Origin: Pyxidicoccus xibeiensis
GTDB lineage: Bacteria; Myxococcota; Myxococcia; Myxococcales; Myxococcaceae
DNA length: 64,000 nt
Assembly: GCF_024198175.1 (NCBI RefSeq)
Contig: NZ_JAJVKV010000020.1
Location: 1 to 64,000 of the forward strand
Direction of reading: 5' to 3'
The translations under genes and the position numbers were made by a program. Below, one piece after another: positions 26,188-35,286 of this stretch. The notes under the pieces were generated by a model. That model searched no databases and was not told where the DNA came from. It was given only the letters and a program-made list of their open reading frames with translations. The first letter of the stretch is position 1, and each line of letters starts with the position of its first letter.

Positions 26188-26520
26188 ATGAAGCGGACGA
26201 TGGCGTGCGTGGCGCTGCTGGTGTCGCTGACGGGGTGTTTCCGGATGAGCGTGCGCAGCGGCGCGTCGCGCTCCGGGGAGGCCCGGGCGAGGACGGGCGT
26301 CAGCCTGGTGGGCCTCACCACGGTGAACGTGGCCGCGGGCGAGTGTGAGCACGGGCTGTCGCGGGTGGACGTCTCGTGGCCCGCCTGGGGTCTCCTCGTC
26401 TATTTCGCCACCTTCGGCATCGTCGCCCCGGTGCGCGCCGAGTACGTGTGCGCCGAGGGCGGCAGTGCCCCCGGCCCCGAGCTTCCCGAGGACGTGCCGC
26501 CCTCCGTCCCGTCGCTCTGA
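26188..26520 (+). CDS. Bor-like small lipoprotein
   Basis: A 110-residue lipoprotein. The signal MKRTMACVALLVSLTG ends at lipobox Cys17. The mature part has the layout of the lambda Bor/Iss family: a short strand (SLVGLTTVNVAAGECEHGLS), a conserved Cys, then a hydrophobic stretch ending TFGIVAPVRAEYVC, parallel to the GITYTPLEARVYC-type C-terminal ending of Bor. In coliphage lysogens Bor is an outer-membrane protein linked to serum resistance; its role in a soil bacterium is unknown. No other phage genes are near. The resemblance is pattern-based and should be tested by profile search. Confidence 0.55.
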   Translation: MKRTMACVALLVSLTGCFRMSVRSGASRSGEARARTGVSLVGLTTVNVAAGECEHGLSRVDVSWPAWGLLVYFATFGIVAPVRAEYVCAEGGSAPGPELPEDVPPSVPSL

Positions 26521-26536
26521 GGCGCGGGCCCTGAAA

Positions 26537-26577
26537 TGACAGAGGCGGCGGGGAGCGCTCCCCACCGCCTCGTGTCA
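26537..26577. terminator. Bidirectional hairpin between convergent genes
   Basis: A long stem: TGACA (26537-26541), then GAGGCGG and GGGGAGC, pair with GCTCCCC, CCGCCTC and TGTCA (ending 26577), with one internal mismatch. It sits between the stop codons of the convergent Bor-like and OPT genes and can serve both. There is no strong T-run on either side. Confidence 0.7.
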
Positions 26578-26594
26578 GTCCCTCGTCCCCGGGA

Positions 26595-29066
26595 CTACTT
26601 CTGCGGGGGCGGCGCTATCGCGGCGCTCTGCCCGCGGATGGCGGAGCGCAGCAGGAACAGGGTGAGGCCGGCGAAGAAGAGCAGGCCCCAGAGGTTGGAC
26701 CAGAGAGGGTGCGCCAGCTCGCTCTCGCCCACCGCGTTGAGGAAGCCGCCCAGGGCGCCCTCATGGCCGAGCGAGGCCGGCAGGTTGAGGGCGCGGGTGC
26801 CGGCGCCGTCCGTGGCAATCTCCAGGAAGGCGATGAGCACGCCGGCGATGGAGCCACCGGCGATGTAGCCGGAGGACAGCAGGGTGCCCGGGGAGAACTC
26901 GGACTCGGCCGCGCTGCCGCCGCGCACGCGGTCGACGAGGTAGCGCACCATGCCGCCCACGAAGAGGGGGGCGCTGCTGCTGATGGGCAGGTACACGCCG
27001 ACGGCGAAGGGCAGGGCGGACACGCCGCACAGCTCCAGCATCAGCGCGATGAACACGCCCAGGAGCACCAGGTCCCACGGCAGCTTCTGGGTGAGGATGC
27101 CGTCGATGATGAGCGAGAACAGCTGCGCCTTGGGGGCGGAGTAGCGGGTGAGCTGCTGGCCCTCGTACACGCTGACGCGGCCGCCGATGCCCGGGTCCAC
27201 CACGTACTGGATGGTGCCCGCCTCGTCGACGAGGTACTTGCCGGCCGGCACCGGCGTGTCCGCGCCGCGCACGTAGCCTTCCTTGTAGGTGCGCTTGGGG
27301 CCCTCGGTGACGGCGCCCAGCTCGGATACCTTCACGCTGGCGCCGCCCGTGGGGCTCAGCGTCACGGCGGCCAGGTCCTGCGCGGACACCTCGCGCCAGC
27401 TGCGCAGCTCCAGGGCGCCGCCCTGCGCGTTCAGCTCGTAGCCCTGCGCCCAGACGGCCTTGCGCAACGCGGCCTCGTCCAGGCCGCGCGCGGCCAGGGC
27501 CTCGCGGGACACCGCCCACGGGAAGGACTGCTGCACGCGCGACTCCTGGGTGAGCTCGGAGACCTGCACGCCCGGGTGCGGCTCGGGGATGGTGACGGTG
27601 GCGCCGCGGTTGAGCGTCACCAGCACCAGGCCGATGAACATCGCGCTGGTCAGCACGCCGACGAAGAGGGCGATTTGCTGCCGCTTGGGCGTGCCGCCCA
27701 CCAGGAAGGCCGTCTTCAAGTCTTGCGCCGTGGTGCCGCCGTTGGACGCGGCGATGCCGACGATGGCCGCCGTGGTGAGGGCCATGAAGCGGTCCTCGGA
27801 CGACGTCCAGCCCATGAGCAGGTACACGAGACAGGTGACGAGCAGCGTGGCCACCACCATGCCGGAGATGGGGTTGGACGAGCTGCCAATCTCACCGGTG
27901 ATGCGCGCGCTCACCGTCACGAAGAAGAAGCCGAAGATGACGATGAGGATGGCGGAGATGAAGTTCACCTCCAGCGGCGGTGACAGCCAGATGGCCAGGA
28001 TGAGCAGCGCGCTGCCGACGAGCACCACGGTGATGGGCAGGTCCTGCTCCGTGCGGGGCAGCAGCATGGGCCCGGCGCCCTGCGTGCGGGAGGCGCGCAG
28101 CGTGGCCACGCTGCGCTTGAAGGCGCCGACGATGGTGGGCAGCGAGCGGATGAGGGAGATGAGGCCGCCCGTCGCCACCGCGCCCGCGCCGATGTACAGC
28201 ACGTACGCGTTGCGAATCTGGTCCGGCGACATGTCCCGGATGAGCTGGCCGTTGTGCACCAGCAGCGGCGTGTCCAGCCCGCTGCCGAAGAAGGAGATGG
28301 CGGGGATGAGGATGAGGTAGCTCAGCACGCCACCGGCGAAGGTGATGCCGGCCACCCGGGGGCCGATGATGTAGCCCACGCCGAGCAGCTCCGGGCTCAC
28401 CTCGGTGGACACCGTGGCGCTCTTGAGGCCCTTGAGGGGCGTGCTCAGCACCTCGCGGAACAGCTTCATGCCGGAGTAGGCGAACTTGTAGATGCCGCCC
28501 ACCAGGAAGCCGATGATGACCGTGCGCGCGTTGGTGCCGCCCTGCTCACCGACGATGAGCACGTCCGCGCTGGCCGTGCCTTCGGGGTAGGGGAGCCTTC
28601 CGTGCTCCTGGACGATGAGGCCCTGGCGCAGCGGAATCATCATCAGCACACCGAGCACGCCGCCCAGCGCCGCCGTGAGGAAGGCGTGGGTGAGGCTGAT
28701 GTCGTAGCCCAGCAGCAGGAGCGCGGGGAGGGCCGCCGCCACACCGAAGGCGAGCGACTCACCGGCCGAGCCCGTCGTCTGGACGATGGTGTTCTCCAGG
28801 ATGTTGGAGCTGCCCAGGGCCCGGAAGATGGCGATGGAGAGCACCGCCACGGGGATGGACGCGGACACCGTGAGGCCGACCTTGATGGCCAGGTACACGG
28901 AGGAGGCCGCGAACACGATGCCCAGGATGGAGCCGAGCGCCAGCGCTCGAATCGTCATCTCCGGGGGCGACCGGTCCGGTGGGATGTAGGGCGAATGGGC
29001 GTGGACGGTGTGCGTCTCCGCGACGGGGACGCGGTCGTCGACGAGCGGCGGTGTGCCGTGGGCCAA
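26595..29066 (-). CDS. Oligopeptide transporter, OPT family
   Basis: An 823-residue inner-membrane protein with about 14-16 hydrophobic segments. OPT-family marks include SSVYLAIKVGLTVSASIPVAVL near residue 60, ENTIVQTTGSAGESLAFG, and the conserved GIAASNGGTTAQDLKTAFLVGGTPKRQQ segment. A soluble insert of about 170 residues (510-680) lies in the middle, facing one side of the membrane. OPT proteins import oligopeptides or metal chelates by proton symport, which fits a predator feeding on proteins. Translation probably starts at a TTG at 29066: AAGGAG stands 8 bases upstream and no ATG occurs for 37 codons. The substrate is unproven. Confidence 0.88.
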   Translation of the reverse strand: MAHGTPPLVDDRVPVAETHTVHAHSPYIPPDRSPPEMTIRALALGSILGIVFAASSVYLAIKVGLTVSASIPVAVLSIAIFRALGSSNILENTIVQTTGSAGESLAFGVAAALPALLLLGYDISLTHAFLTAALGGVLGVLMMIPLRQGLIVQEHGRLPYPEGTASADVLIVGEQGGTNARTVIIGFLVGGIYKFAYSGMKLFREVLSTPLKGLKSATVSTEVSPELLGVGYIIGPRVAGITFAGGVLSYLILIPAISFFGSGLDTPLLVHNGQLIRDMSPDQIRNAYVLYIGAGAVATGGLISLIRSLPTIVGAFKRSVATLRASRTQGAGPMLLPRTEQDLPITVVLVGSALLILAIWLSPPLEVNFISAILIVIFGFFFVTVSARITGEIGSSSNPISGMVVATLLVTCLVYLLMGWTSSEDRFMALTTAAIVGIAASNGGTTAQDLKTAFLVGGTPKRQQIALFVGVLTSAMFIGLVLVTLNRGATVTIPEPHPGVQVSELTQESRVQQSFPWAVSREALAARGLDEAALRKAVWAQGYELNAQGGALELRSWREVSAQDLAAVTLSPTGGASVKVSELGAVTEGPKRTYKEGYVRGADTPVPAGKYLVDEAGTIQYVVDPGIGGRVSVYEGQQLTRYSAPKAQLFSLIIDGILTQKLPWDLVLLGVFIALMLELCGVSALPFAVGVYLPISSSAPLFVGGMVRYLVDRVRGGSAAESEFSPGTLLSSGYIAGGSIAGVLIAFLEIATDGAGTRALNLPASLGHEGALGGFLNAVGESELAHPLWSNLWGLLFFAGLTLFLLRSAIRGQSAAIAPPPQK

Positions 29067-29148
29067 GCGGGGGGCTCCTTCACAGAAGGGAAACGCGCCC
29101 CTTCTAGCAGGGAGCCGAGCGAGCGTGAAACAGAGCCCTCAAATAGCA

Positions 29149-29178
29149 AGCGCCCCCGCCCGGGAGGACGGAGGCGCT
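29149..29178 (-). terminator. Hairpin after the RpoH-type sigma gene
   Basis: On the minus strand, AGCGCC and GGCGCT pair around a GC-rich inner region, followed by TTGCTATTTG. It lies about 50 bases past the sigma-factor stop and before the OPT start. Confidence 0.5.
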
Positions 29179-29229
29179 GGCAGGGGCCGCGGCCCGGAAG
29201 GAACCGGCCCGACCTGTCGCGTCAGGCGG

Positions 29230-30120
29230 CTACTGCTGCATGGCGGCGGCGGCCTCGGGGTCGACCTCGGCCATCAGGGCGGCCAGCTCGGCCTTGAGCT
29301 TGTCCTTGGCGCGAATCTCCAGCTGGCGGGCGCGCTCGCGGGAGAAGCCGAAGTGCTCGCCCAGCTCCTTGAGCGTCATGGGGCGCTCGTTCATGACGCG
29401 CTGCTCGATGATGAAGCGCTCGCGCGGATCCAACCGCATCAGCGCGGTGCGGACGCGGGCGTTGATGAGGCCGGCCTCTTCCTTGTCGGCGAACTCGTCA
29501 TCCTGCGGCGCGGCGGCGCTCACCACGAAGTCCACGTGGCTGTTGCCACCGTCCTCGCCCATGGGCGCGTCCAGGGAGAGGTCCCGGCCGCCCATGCGCT
29601 GCTCCATCTCACGGACCTCGCCGGGCTTCACGTGCAGGCGGCGGGCGATGTCGTCGACATTGACGACGGCCTCGCCGGTGCCGAACTTCTCCAGCTCGCG
29701 GCGGGTGCGGGCCAGGCTGAAGAAGAGCTTGCGCTGGGCCTGCGTCGTCCCGAGCTTCACCAGGGACCAGCTCTTCAGGATGTAGTTCTGGATGTACGCG
29801 CGGATCCACCAGACGGCGTAGGAGATGAGGCGGATGCCCTTGTCCGGGTCGAACTTCTGCACGGCCTTCATCAGGCCGATGTTCCCCTCCTGGATGAGGT
29901 CGGACATCTTGATGCCGTAGGAGCGGTACTCATAGGCCACCTTCACGACGAAGCGCAGGTTGGCCGTCACCATGCGGTGGCCCGCCGCCAGGTCTCCCTT
30001 GATGAAGCGGCGCGCCAGCTCCTGCTCCTCCTCCACCGTGAGCAGGGAGTAGTGGTTGATCTCCGACAGGTACATCGCCAGGGAGCCGGAGTTGGACGAC
30101 TGCTCGGTGGAAGCCTGCAT
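29230..30120 (-). CDS. RpoH-type (sigma-32 family) alternative sigma factor
   Basis: A 296-residue sigma factor with regions 1.2 to 4.2. Region 2 reads [20 protein letters not shown] ... [36 protein letters not shown]. The RpoH box [12 protein letters not shown], found in heat-shock sigmas and used for chaperone/core contact, is intact. Region 4 contains the helix-turn-helix [24 protein letters not shown]. Myxococcus xanthus has several such factors (for example SigB and SigC) used in heat shock and development; the size fits SigC best, but I cannot pick the orthologue. The frame opens much further upstream, but the ATG at 30120 with GGGAGA before it is the sensible start. A sigma-54-type promoter lies 73 bases upstream of the start. 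Confidence 0.92.
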   Translation of the reverse strand: MQASTEQSSNSGSLAMYLSEINHYSLLTVEEEQELARRFIKGDLAAGHRMVTANLRFVVKVAYEYRSYGIKMSDLIQEGNIGLMKAVQKFDPDKGIRLISYAVWWIRAYIQNYILKSWSLVKLGTTQAQRKLFFSLARTRRELEKFGTGEAVVNVDDIARRLHVKPGEVREMEQRMGGRDLSLDAPMGEDGGNSHVDFVVSAAAPQDDEFADKEEAGLINARVRTALMRLDPRERFIIEQRVMNERPMTLKELGEHFGFSRERARQLEIRAKDKLKAELAALMAEVDPEAAAAMQQ

Positions 30121-30203
30121 GGATGGTGTCTCCCGACGGGGCCTCGCTTGGGAGGCCGATAAAGGTTTTCGGACCGCCTGACAACTTGACGAAGGGTGCC
30201 TTG

Positions 30204-30219
30204 AGCAACGGCGGTGCCA
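30204..30219 (-). promoter_or_regulatory. Sigma-54 (RpoN) promoter, -24/-12 elements
   Basis: Read on the minus strand: TTGGCACCGCCGTTGCT. TGGCAC (-24) and TTGCT (-12) match the consensus TGGCAC-N5-TTGCW exactly in sequence and spacing. Predicted transcription start is near 30193, giving a 73-nt leader to the sigma-factor ATG at 30120. Confidence 0.75.
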
Positions 30220-30294
30220 ACTTGCAGCACAATGGCTTCCCCAATATTCGCGGGGGGTTGGCGAGGTCGGCGCCCGTGTACAAGGCGGAATTGC

Positions 30295-30307
30295 TGTAAC
30301 CGTTACA
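30295..30307. promoter_or_regulatory. Palindromic candidate enhancer site
   Basis: A perfect 13-bp palindrome, TGTAAC-C-GTTACA, is centred about 108 bases upstream of the predicted sigma-54 transcription start. That is the usual distance for an enhancer-binding activator site. Confidence 0.5.
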
Positions 30308-30630
30308 ACGCCTCGAAATGGAGGCCTCGGAAACGAGGAGGTAGGAAGTTCAGAGCTGTCCGCAAGTGGCCTCCCACGTGAGGGCCCCGGCCCGCCTGGC
30401 CGGGTGCCGTTGAGACGGAGGGCCGCGCACCCGGCGGGTGGACGGTCCACGCAGGGGCGCCCGTGAGAAGTCCACGGCCGTCCTGCCCGGAAAGGCGTAA
30501 CGACTGTCGCCGCCACGAACAGGTGCCTTTTTCGAGGCGAGACTCGACGCCCGGAGAGGGGGCAGAGCACCGAGCGGTGCTGTGTCCGGATGGCCGGGGT
30601 AGCACGGTTGCAGTTGCCCGGCGCCGGGGC

Positions 30631-32685
30631 TCAGGACGCGCGGGCGCGGGGCTCGCGGCTCTCGGCGGCGGTGCGACGCGCCTCCGCGGCGATGGCCCGC
30701 TTCAGGGTGCCGAGCAGCTGCTCCGCCTCACCCTGCCGCAGCGGGCGGCCGCCAAAGCGGGCCTCCAGGTAGCGGCGGGTGACGGGGACGAGGGCGGGGG
30801 AGAGCGGGTGGTGCTCGCGGGTGAGCCGCGCGTCCAGTTCCTCCAGCGACTCGTCCTCGCGGCGGTCGATTCGGGCGGAGGCGAGCTGGGCTTCCACCGC
30901 GTCCACGAAGCGCGTGGCCTCGTGCGGCCGCTCCCGCTCGAGGAAGCGAGACAGCAGGCGCCAGGCCGCATAGGCGCCCAGGCCGGCCAGCAGCGCCGCG
31001 CCCCACGCCCGGAGCGGAGGCATGCGGCTGGGGGGCGCGTCCGGGTCGCCCCGCTTGCGCGGCGGGCGGACCAGCGAGCGCGCGACGTCCATCTGGTCCC
31101 GGAAGGAATAGTCGACGATGGCGCTGCGCCAGCGCGCCTCCAGCGCCTCGTAGAAGCTGAGCAGCTGCTGGAGGACCTGGGAGGACTGGCTGGCGCGGTG
31201 GGCCGGCGGCGTCGCATCCACGGTGACGAAGCCGCGTCCGGGCACCAGCACGTGCGTCCAGGCGTGCGCATCCCCCGCGCGGACGATGTAGCTGCCATCC
31301 ACCCGCTCGCCGCCGAAGAAGCCGGTGGCCAGGCGCGCGCGGATGCCCTGGGTGCGCAGCATCAGGGTGAGCGCGGTGGCGAAGTGCTCGCAGTGGCCCG
31401 CCTTGCGCTCGAAGAGGAAGTCGGCCAGGGGATCCGCCACGTCCCCGCTCAGCTCCAGCGTGTACGCGTGGCCCTGCTGCAGCCAGTCGGCCAGCTTGCG
31501 CGCGGCGGCCAGGGGCTCGCGCTCGCCATTCAGCACCCGCGCGGCCGTCTGCCCGACGCGCACGTCGAGGCCCTCCGGAAGGGTGAGCAGCGCATCCTGC
31601 TCGTCGGACGGCAGGTCGCGGAACTCGTGGCCGCTGCCACCGGGAGGGAGGCTGTAGGCCTCGTAGGTGTAGCCGAGGGAGGGCTCCTGGAAGCGCACCT
31701 CGCCGCCCCCGAGCTCCTGCAGCGCGACGCGACGGCTGCCCATCGGCGTGTTCGCCACCGCGTTGCCCAGCTTCGACGGCGTCTCCAGCGCCACCAGCGT
31801 GCGGCCGCCGTACGCGGGCAGCAGCTCCACGCGCTGGTGGACCAGGCTCTCTCCGCCCGGCCGCAGCGTCACCACCCGCTGGCTGGCGCTGCGGACGCCA
31901 CTGACACTCGTCCACTCCTGCCCGTCGAAGATGTCGTAGGTGCGGCCCACCCAGTACGCGTCCAGCAGCGCGTTGCCCGGGTCCGGGGAGAGGCTGGCGC
32001 GCAGGACGATGCGGGGGTTGCCCTTGATGGTGCCCGCGCCGCCCAGCCGCACCGTGTTGGAGAAGCCCGTGGTGGCGGCGCCCAGGCCCGGTGAGACGCG
32101 CGGGCCCATCATGTTCCAGTTCAGTCGCGGGAAGAGGATGAAGAAGGCCACCGCGCCGGCCACCGCGAAGCCCACGCCCACCGCCAGGGGCCGCATCACC
32201 TGGCGCACCGGCACCGGCTCGCCCTCCGGCACCGCGGCCTCCACCACGCCCAGCGCCAGCGACAGGCTGGACAGCACGCCGAAGGCCACCAGGAACAGGC
32301 CGTAGATGATTTCACCGGACAGGGCCGCGCCGCCCGCCACCATCAGCAGGCCGGACAGCTGCACCTGACCGTCGGTGGCCGGGTCCGGCGCGGACAGCAG
32401 GCGGTGCGCGGCGATGAGGCCCGCGAAGGCGCAGGCGGCCACCACCAGGTTGACCGAGCCGGCCAGCACGTTCATGCCGAGCACGCCCGCCACGGCCAGC
32501 AGCAGCAGCGCGGTGAGCTTCGCCCGCGTCGCGAACAGGCGCCGCCCCGCGAGCGCGCACACCAGCGCCACGCCATACAGCGCGAGCGTCCAGGTGGGCA
32601 GCTGCCCGGACACCGCCATGGAGGCGAACGCGGACCCGGAGCCCAGGTCTCTCAGCACCAGTCGCAGCCGCGTGCCCGGCCTCAT
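30631..32685 (-). CDS. TgpA-like membrane transglutaminase (DUF3488)
   Basis: A 684-residue membrane protein. Residues 1-200 contain about seven transmembrane helices (DUF3488 region). A periplasmic transglutaminase-core domain follows with the full catalytic triad: Cys432 in KAGHCEHFATAL, His474 in GDAHAWTHV and Asp490 in VDATPP. A last transmembrane helix (ALLAGLGAYAAWRLL) and a cytosolic DUF4129-like tail (RRYLEARFGGRPL) close the protein. It ends the moxR-DUF58-tgpA operon; its start overlaps the DUF58 stop by 4 bp. The family is linked to envelope or exopolysaccharide processing, with the substrate unknown. Confidence 0.9.
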   Translation of the reverse strand: MRPGTRLRLVLRDLGSGSAFASMAVSGQLPTWTLALYGVALVCALAGRRLFATRAKLTALLLLAVAGVLGMNVLAGSVNLVVAACAFAGLIAAHRLLSAPDPATDGQVQLSGLLMVAGGAALSGEIIYGLFLVAFGVLSSLSLALGVVEAAVPEGEPVPVRQVMRPLAVGVGFAVAGAVAFFILFPRLNWNMMGPRVSPGLGAATTGFSNTVRLGGAGTIKGNPRIVLRASLSPDPGNALLDAYWVGRTYDIFDGQEWTSVSGVRSASQRVVTLRPGGESLVHQRVELLPAYGGRTLVALETPSKLGNAVANTPMGSRRVALQELGGGEVRFQEPSLGYTYEAYSLPPGGSGHEFRDLPSDEQDALLTLPEGLDVRVGQTAARVLNGEREPLAAARKLADWLQQGHAYTLELSGDVADPLADFLFERKAGHCEHFATALTLMLRTQGIRARLATGFFGGERVDGSYIVRAGDAHAWTHVLVPGRGFVTVDATPPAHRASQSSQVLQQLLSFYEALEARWRSAIVDYSFRDQMDVARSLVRPPRKRGDPDAPPSRMPPLRAWGAALLAGLGAYAAWRLLSRFLERERPHEATRFVDAVEAQLASARIDRREDESLEELDARLTREHHPLSPALVPVTRRYLEARFGGRPLRQGEAEQLLGTLKRAIAAEARRTAAESREPRARAS

Positions 32686-33656
32686 GCCGCCTCCTCGTCC
32701 GCGTCGCTCCGGGGGCCTTCATGGCCCAGCCACGCCAGGGCCCGGAGCACGCGCCGCTCCTGCGCGGTGCCGGCCGCGGGGCGCAGGCGCCCGTCCGCCG
32801 TGTCCAGCCCCACCTCGTGCCCTTCTTCGATGAGGCGGTGGGCCAGCGCGGCGACCTCCTCGCAGCGGCGCTCCAGCGCGTCTCCCTCGAGTCCGGCCTC
32901 CACGGCCAGCACCCAGGTGCGGCGCTCCTCGCGCTCGCGCTCCACGCGCAGCAGCTTCCCCATGGCGGCGCTCTTGCGCCAATGGATGCGGCGCGCGTCC
33001 TCGCCCTCCATCAAATCCCTCAGGCCCGCCACGTCTCCGGTGCCGTCGTTGCGGCGCGGGTTGCCGGCATCACCCACCGGCCCCCGCTCCGCCTCGCCCG
33101 GGTCCTGGCAGGCGTAGCCGCGACGCGGGTACACGAGCAGCGTGCCCTCCAGCGGGAAGACGCGCGACTTGGCGAACAGCCCCAGCGGCCACGTGGTGGT
33201 GATGCGCACGCCCGTCAGCAGCACCGGGCCACGCTTGGGCGCCATCAGGTCCGCGCGCACCACGTGGTCCACGCCCGCGGGCAGGTACCCCACGCCGCCC
33301 ACGCCGGTCAGCGGCGAGTCCGCCTCGGACAGGGCCAGGGCGAAGCCATGGCCGTGCTTCTTCCTCAGCGCCCACCGGAAGGCGAAGGGCTCCGCCGCCC
33401 AGGCCGCGTCCGCGCCCACGCGCCGCACGGACAGGTCCCGCAGGCAGCGCTCGGACAGCACGCCGGACACCACCACCATGCTCAGCAGCAGGCCCAGCAG
33501 GAGGTAGAGCAGGTTGTTGCCGGTGTTGAGCGCGCCCAGGCCCACGCCGAACGTCACCACCAGATAGGTGCGGCCGATGCGCGTCACCTTGAGGGTGCGC
33601 GGAGGCCGCAGCAGCGCGCGCAGCCGGGCCCACCCCTGCTTGCGACGGGGCTTCAC
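32682..33656 (-). CDS. DUF58 domain protein
   Basis: A 324-residue protein. Two membrane helices near the N-terminus (YLVVTFGVGLGALNTGNNLLY, then LLLGLLLSMVVVSGVL) precede a beta-rich region and the DUF58 signature GDVAGLRDLMEGEDARRIHWRKSAAMGKLLVRE-like segment at about residues 215-250. This domain resembles a von Willebrand A fold. The standard partners, a MoxR ATPase upstream and a transglutaminase downstream, overlap it by 4 bp on each side, so the three are translated together. It is thought to link the ATPase to a membrane client. Confidence 0.9.
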   Translation of the reverse strand: MKPRRKQGWARLRALLRPPRTLKVTRIGRTYLVVTFGVGLGALNTGNNLLYLLLGLLLSMVVVSGVLSERCLRDLSVRRVGADAAWAAEPFAFRWALRKKHGHGFALALSEADSPLTGVGGVGYLPAGVDHVVRADLMAPKRGPVLLTGVRITTTWPLGLFAKSRVFPLEGTLLVYPRRGYACQDPGEAERGPVGDAGNPRRNDGTGDVAGLRDLMEGEDARRIHWRKSAAMGKLLRVEREREERRTWVLAVEAGLEGDALERRCEEVAALAHRLIEEGHEVGLDTADGRLRPAAGTAQERRVLRALAWLGHEGPRSDADEEAA

Positions 33657-34633
33657 CGCGGCGCCGGGACCTTCCGGGAGATCTCCTCCAGGAGGTGGGC
33701 CGCCTCGTCTCGCGCCGTCACGCCCTGCACGGCGCTGCGCAGCAGCACGCGGTGCGCCCAGCAGGGCACCAGCACCGCACGCACGTCTCCTGGCGTCACG
33801 AAGTCGCGGGCCTCCCAGAGCGCCTGGGCCCGGGACGCCGCGCCCAGGGCCAGCACCGCGCGCGTGGATGCGCCCCGCTCGATGTCGCCGTGCTGGCGCG
33901 TGGCCGTCGCCAGCCGCACCACGTACTCCGACACCGTCGCGTCCAGCTTCAGCTCCGAGGCCAGGGAGCGCAGCGAGGCAACCTCCTCCGGCCCGGACAC
34001 CGTCTCCACGCCCTCCAGGGGCGGGCTGCCACCGCGCGTGGCCAGCAGCCGCGCCTCCACCTCGGGGGCGGGGTGGCCCAGCGACATGCGCACCATGAAG
34101 CGGTCCAGCTGCGAGTCCGGCAGCGGATAGGTGCCCGAGAGGTCCACCGGGTTCTGCGTGGCCACCACCGTGAAGGGCGCGGGCAGCGCATGGGTGGACC
34201 CGTCCAGCGACACCTGGCCCTGCGCCATGGCCTCCAGCAGCGCGGACTGGGTGCGCGGAGGGGCGCGGTTCAGCTCATCCGCCAGCACGAGCTGACGGAA
34301 GAGCGGGCCGGGGCGGAACTGGAAGGTGGCCGACTGCGCGTGGAAGACCTGCGCGCCCAGGATGTCGGCCGGCATCAGGTCCGCGGTGAACTGGACGCGC
34401 GCGAAGCTCAGTCCGCACGTGCGCGCCAGCGCCTCCGCGAGTGTCGTCTTGCCCACACCCGGCACGTCCTCCAGGAGGACGTGGCCGCCGGCCACCAGGC
34501 ACGTCACGACGAGCTGGGTCTGGGTCTCCTTGCCCTGGACCGCACGTCCCAGCTGGGTGGCGATCCGTTCCATCGCCGAGCGTGCGGAAGCAGGGGAAGG
34601 GACAGGGGAAAGGACGCGGGCAGGCTGATTCAT
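33653..34633 (-). CDS. MoxR-family AAA+ ATPase
   Basis: A 326-residue chaperone-like ATPase. Walker A is DVPGVGKTTL, Walker B VLADELNRAPPRTQ, sensor 1 VVATQNPVDLSGTYPLPDSQ, and the arginine-finger region LDRFMVRMSLGHP. MoxR proteins remodel or load cofactors on vWA-domain partners, here presumably the DUF58 protein that follows with a 4-bp overlap. It is the first gene of the moxR-DUF58-transglutaminase operon. The ATG at 34633 is preferred; a GTG at 34657 in frame would add eight residues. Confidence 0.92.
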   Translation of the reverse strand: MNQPARVLSPVPSPASARSAMERIATQLGRAVQGKETQTQLVVTCLVAGGHVLLEDVPGVGKTTLAEALARTCGLSFARVQFTADLMPADILGAQVFHAQSATFQFRPGPLFRQLVLADELNRAPPRTQSALLEAMAQGQVSLDGSTHALPAPFTVVATQNPVDLSGTYPLPDSQLDRFMVRMSLGHPAPEVEARLLATRGGSPPLEGVETVSGPEEVASLRSLASELKLDATVSEYVVRLATATRQHGDIERGASTRAVLALGAASRAQALWEARDFVTPGDVRAVLVPCWAHRVLLRSAVQGVTARDEAAHLLEEISRKVPAPR

Positions 34634-34732
34634 CTGCCGCGAGTCTATCCGACTCACCCTGGAACCCGCATGCCCCGTTCACGCGGCGTCCCATGAAGGA
34701 CGCCTGCCTGCCCACGGGGCGGGGCGACTCGA

Positions 34733-35056
34733 CTACGCGGAGAGGATGTCCTCGGGCGTGTAGTACGCGCGGCGCGGGGCGGCGCCCGTGCCCACACCGA
34801 AGTAACGGAACATCCGCTCGTGGTGCGTGGCCAGGCCGCGCAGTTGCACGGGCCGCTGCACCAGGTCCCTCGTCAACACGCCCACCGCGCTGTCCTTGAA
34901 CTCGCGCAGATGGGTGAAGTCCAGCACGACCTCACGACCCGTCAGTGATTCCAGGGAGGTATGGACCTCCTGTGCCGTCCTGCCGTCCAGAATCCCTTCG
35001 AGCCGAAGGGTGACTCGGCCTGCGACGTCTTCACGGTGGATCTGTAGCCCCGCCAT
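34733..35056 (-). CDS. STAS-domain protein (anti-sigma antagonist-like)
   Basis: A 107-residue protein consistent with a STAS fold: a first strand VTLRLEGILDGRTAQEVHTS, a central VVLDFTHLREFKDSAVGVLTRD, and a tail GLATHHERMFRYFGV. In SpoIIAA the phosphorylatable Ser sits in a D-S/T-x-G-L/V loop; here it reads FKDSAVGVL, so the Ser is present. Such proteins usually counter an anti-sigma kinase, but none is adjacent. The ATG at 35056 starts the first strand. Confidence 0.8.
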   Translation of the reverse strand: MAGLQIHREDVAGRVTLRLEGILDGRTAQEVHTSLESLTGREVVLDFTHLREFKDSAVGVLTRDLVQRPVQLRGLATHHERMFRYFGVGTGAAPRRAYYTPEDILSA

Positions 35057-35286
35057 TGCTGTGCGCTCCCAAGAGAGATGCTGTGTGCACGATGTGCCGA
35101 TGAGATGGGCACGGCGGCCGAGGGCGTTCCCGCGAAACGTTGGAACCAGGGGGCTCCACGAAGGGACTCGTGGAGTGCTCTCAGCCGGGCGCAACAGTGC
35201 ACCCGGACGCAAGAGAACGTCAGCCCCCCAGGCGGCAACTTTCATGCGACTGTCAGGCAACGGTCGTCTTGCGTGTCACGCACCGG

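Larger units (their letters stand above)
30121..30630. other. 510-bp regulatory gap upstream of the sigma gene
   Basis: This stretch lies between the leftward sigma gene and the stop of the leftward transglutaminase gene. It holds the sigma-54 promoter and a palindrome, described separately. The half from 30310 to 30630 shows nothing further that I can call; no credible gene is seen on either strand. Confidence 0.6.

Noticed and set aside
30121-30570. In-frame extension of the RpoH-type sigma factor upstream of 30120
   Set aside because: The added residues are Arg/Pro-rich with no sigma-factor homology, and they would span the sigma-54 promoter and palindrome.
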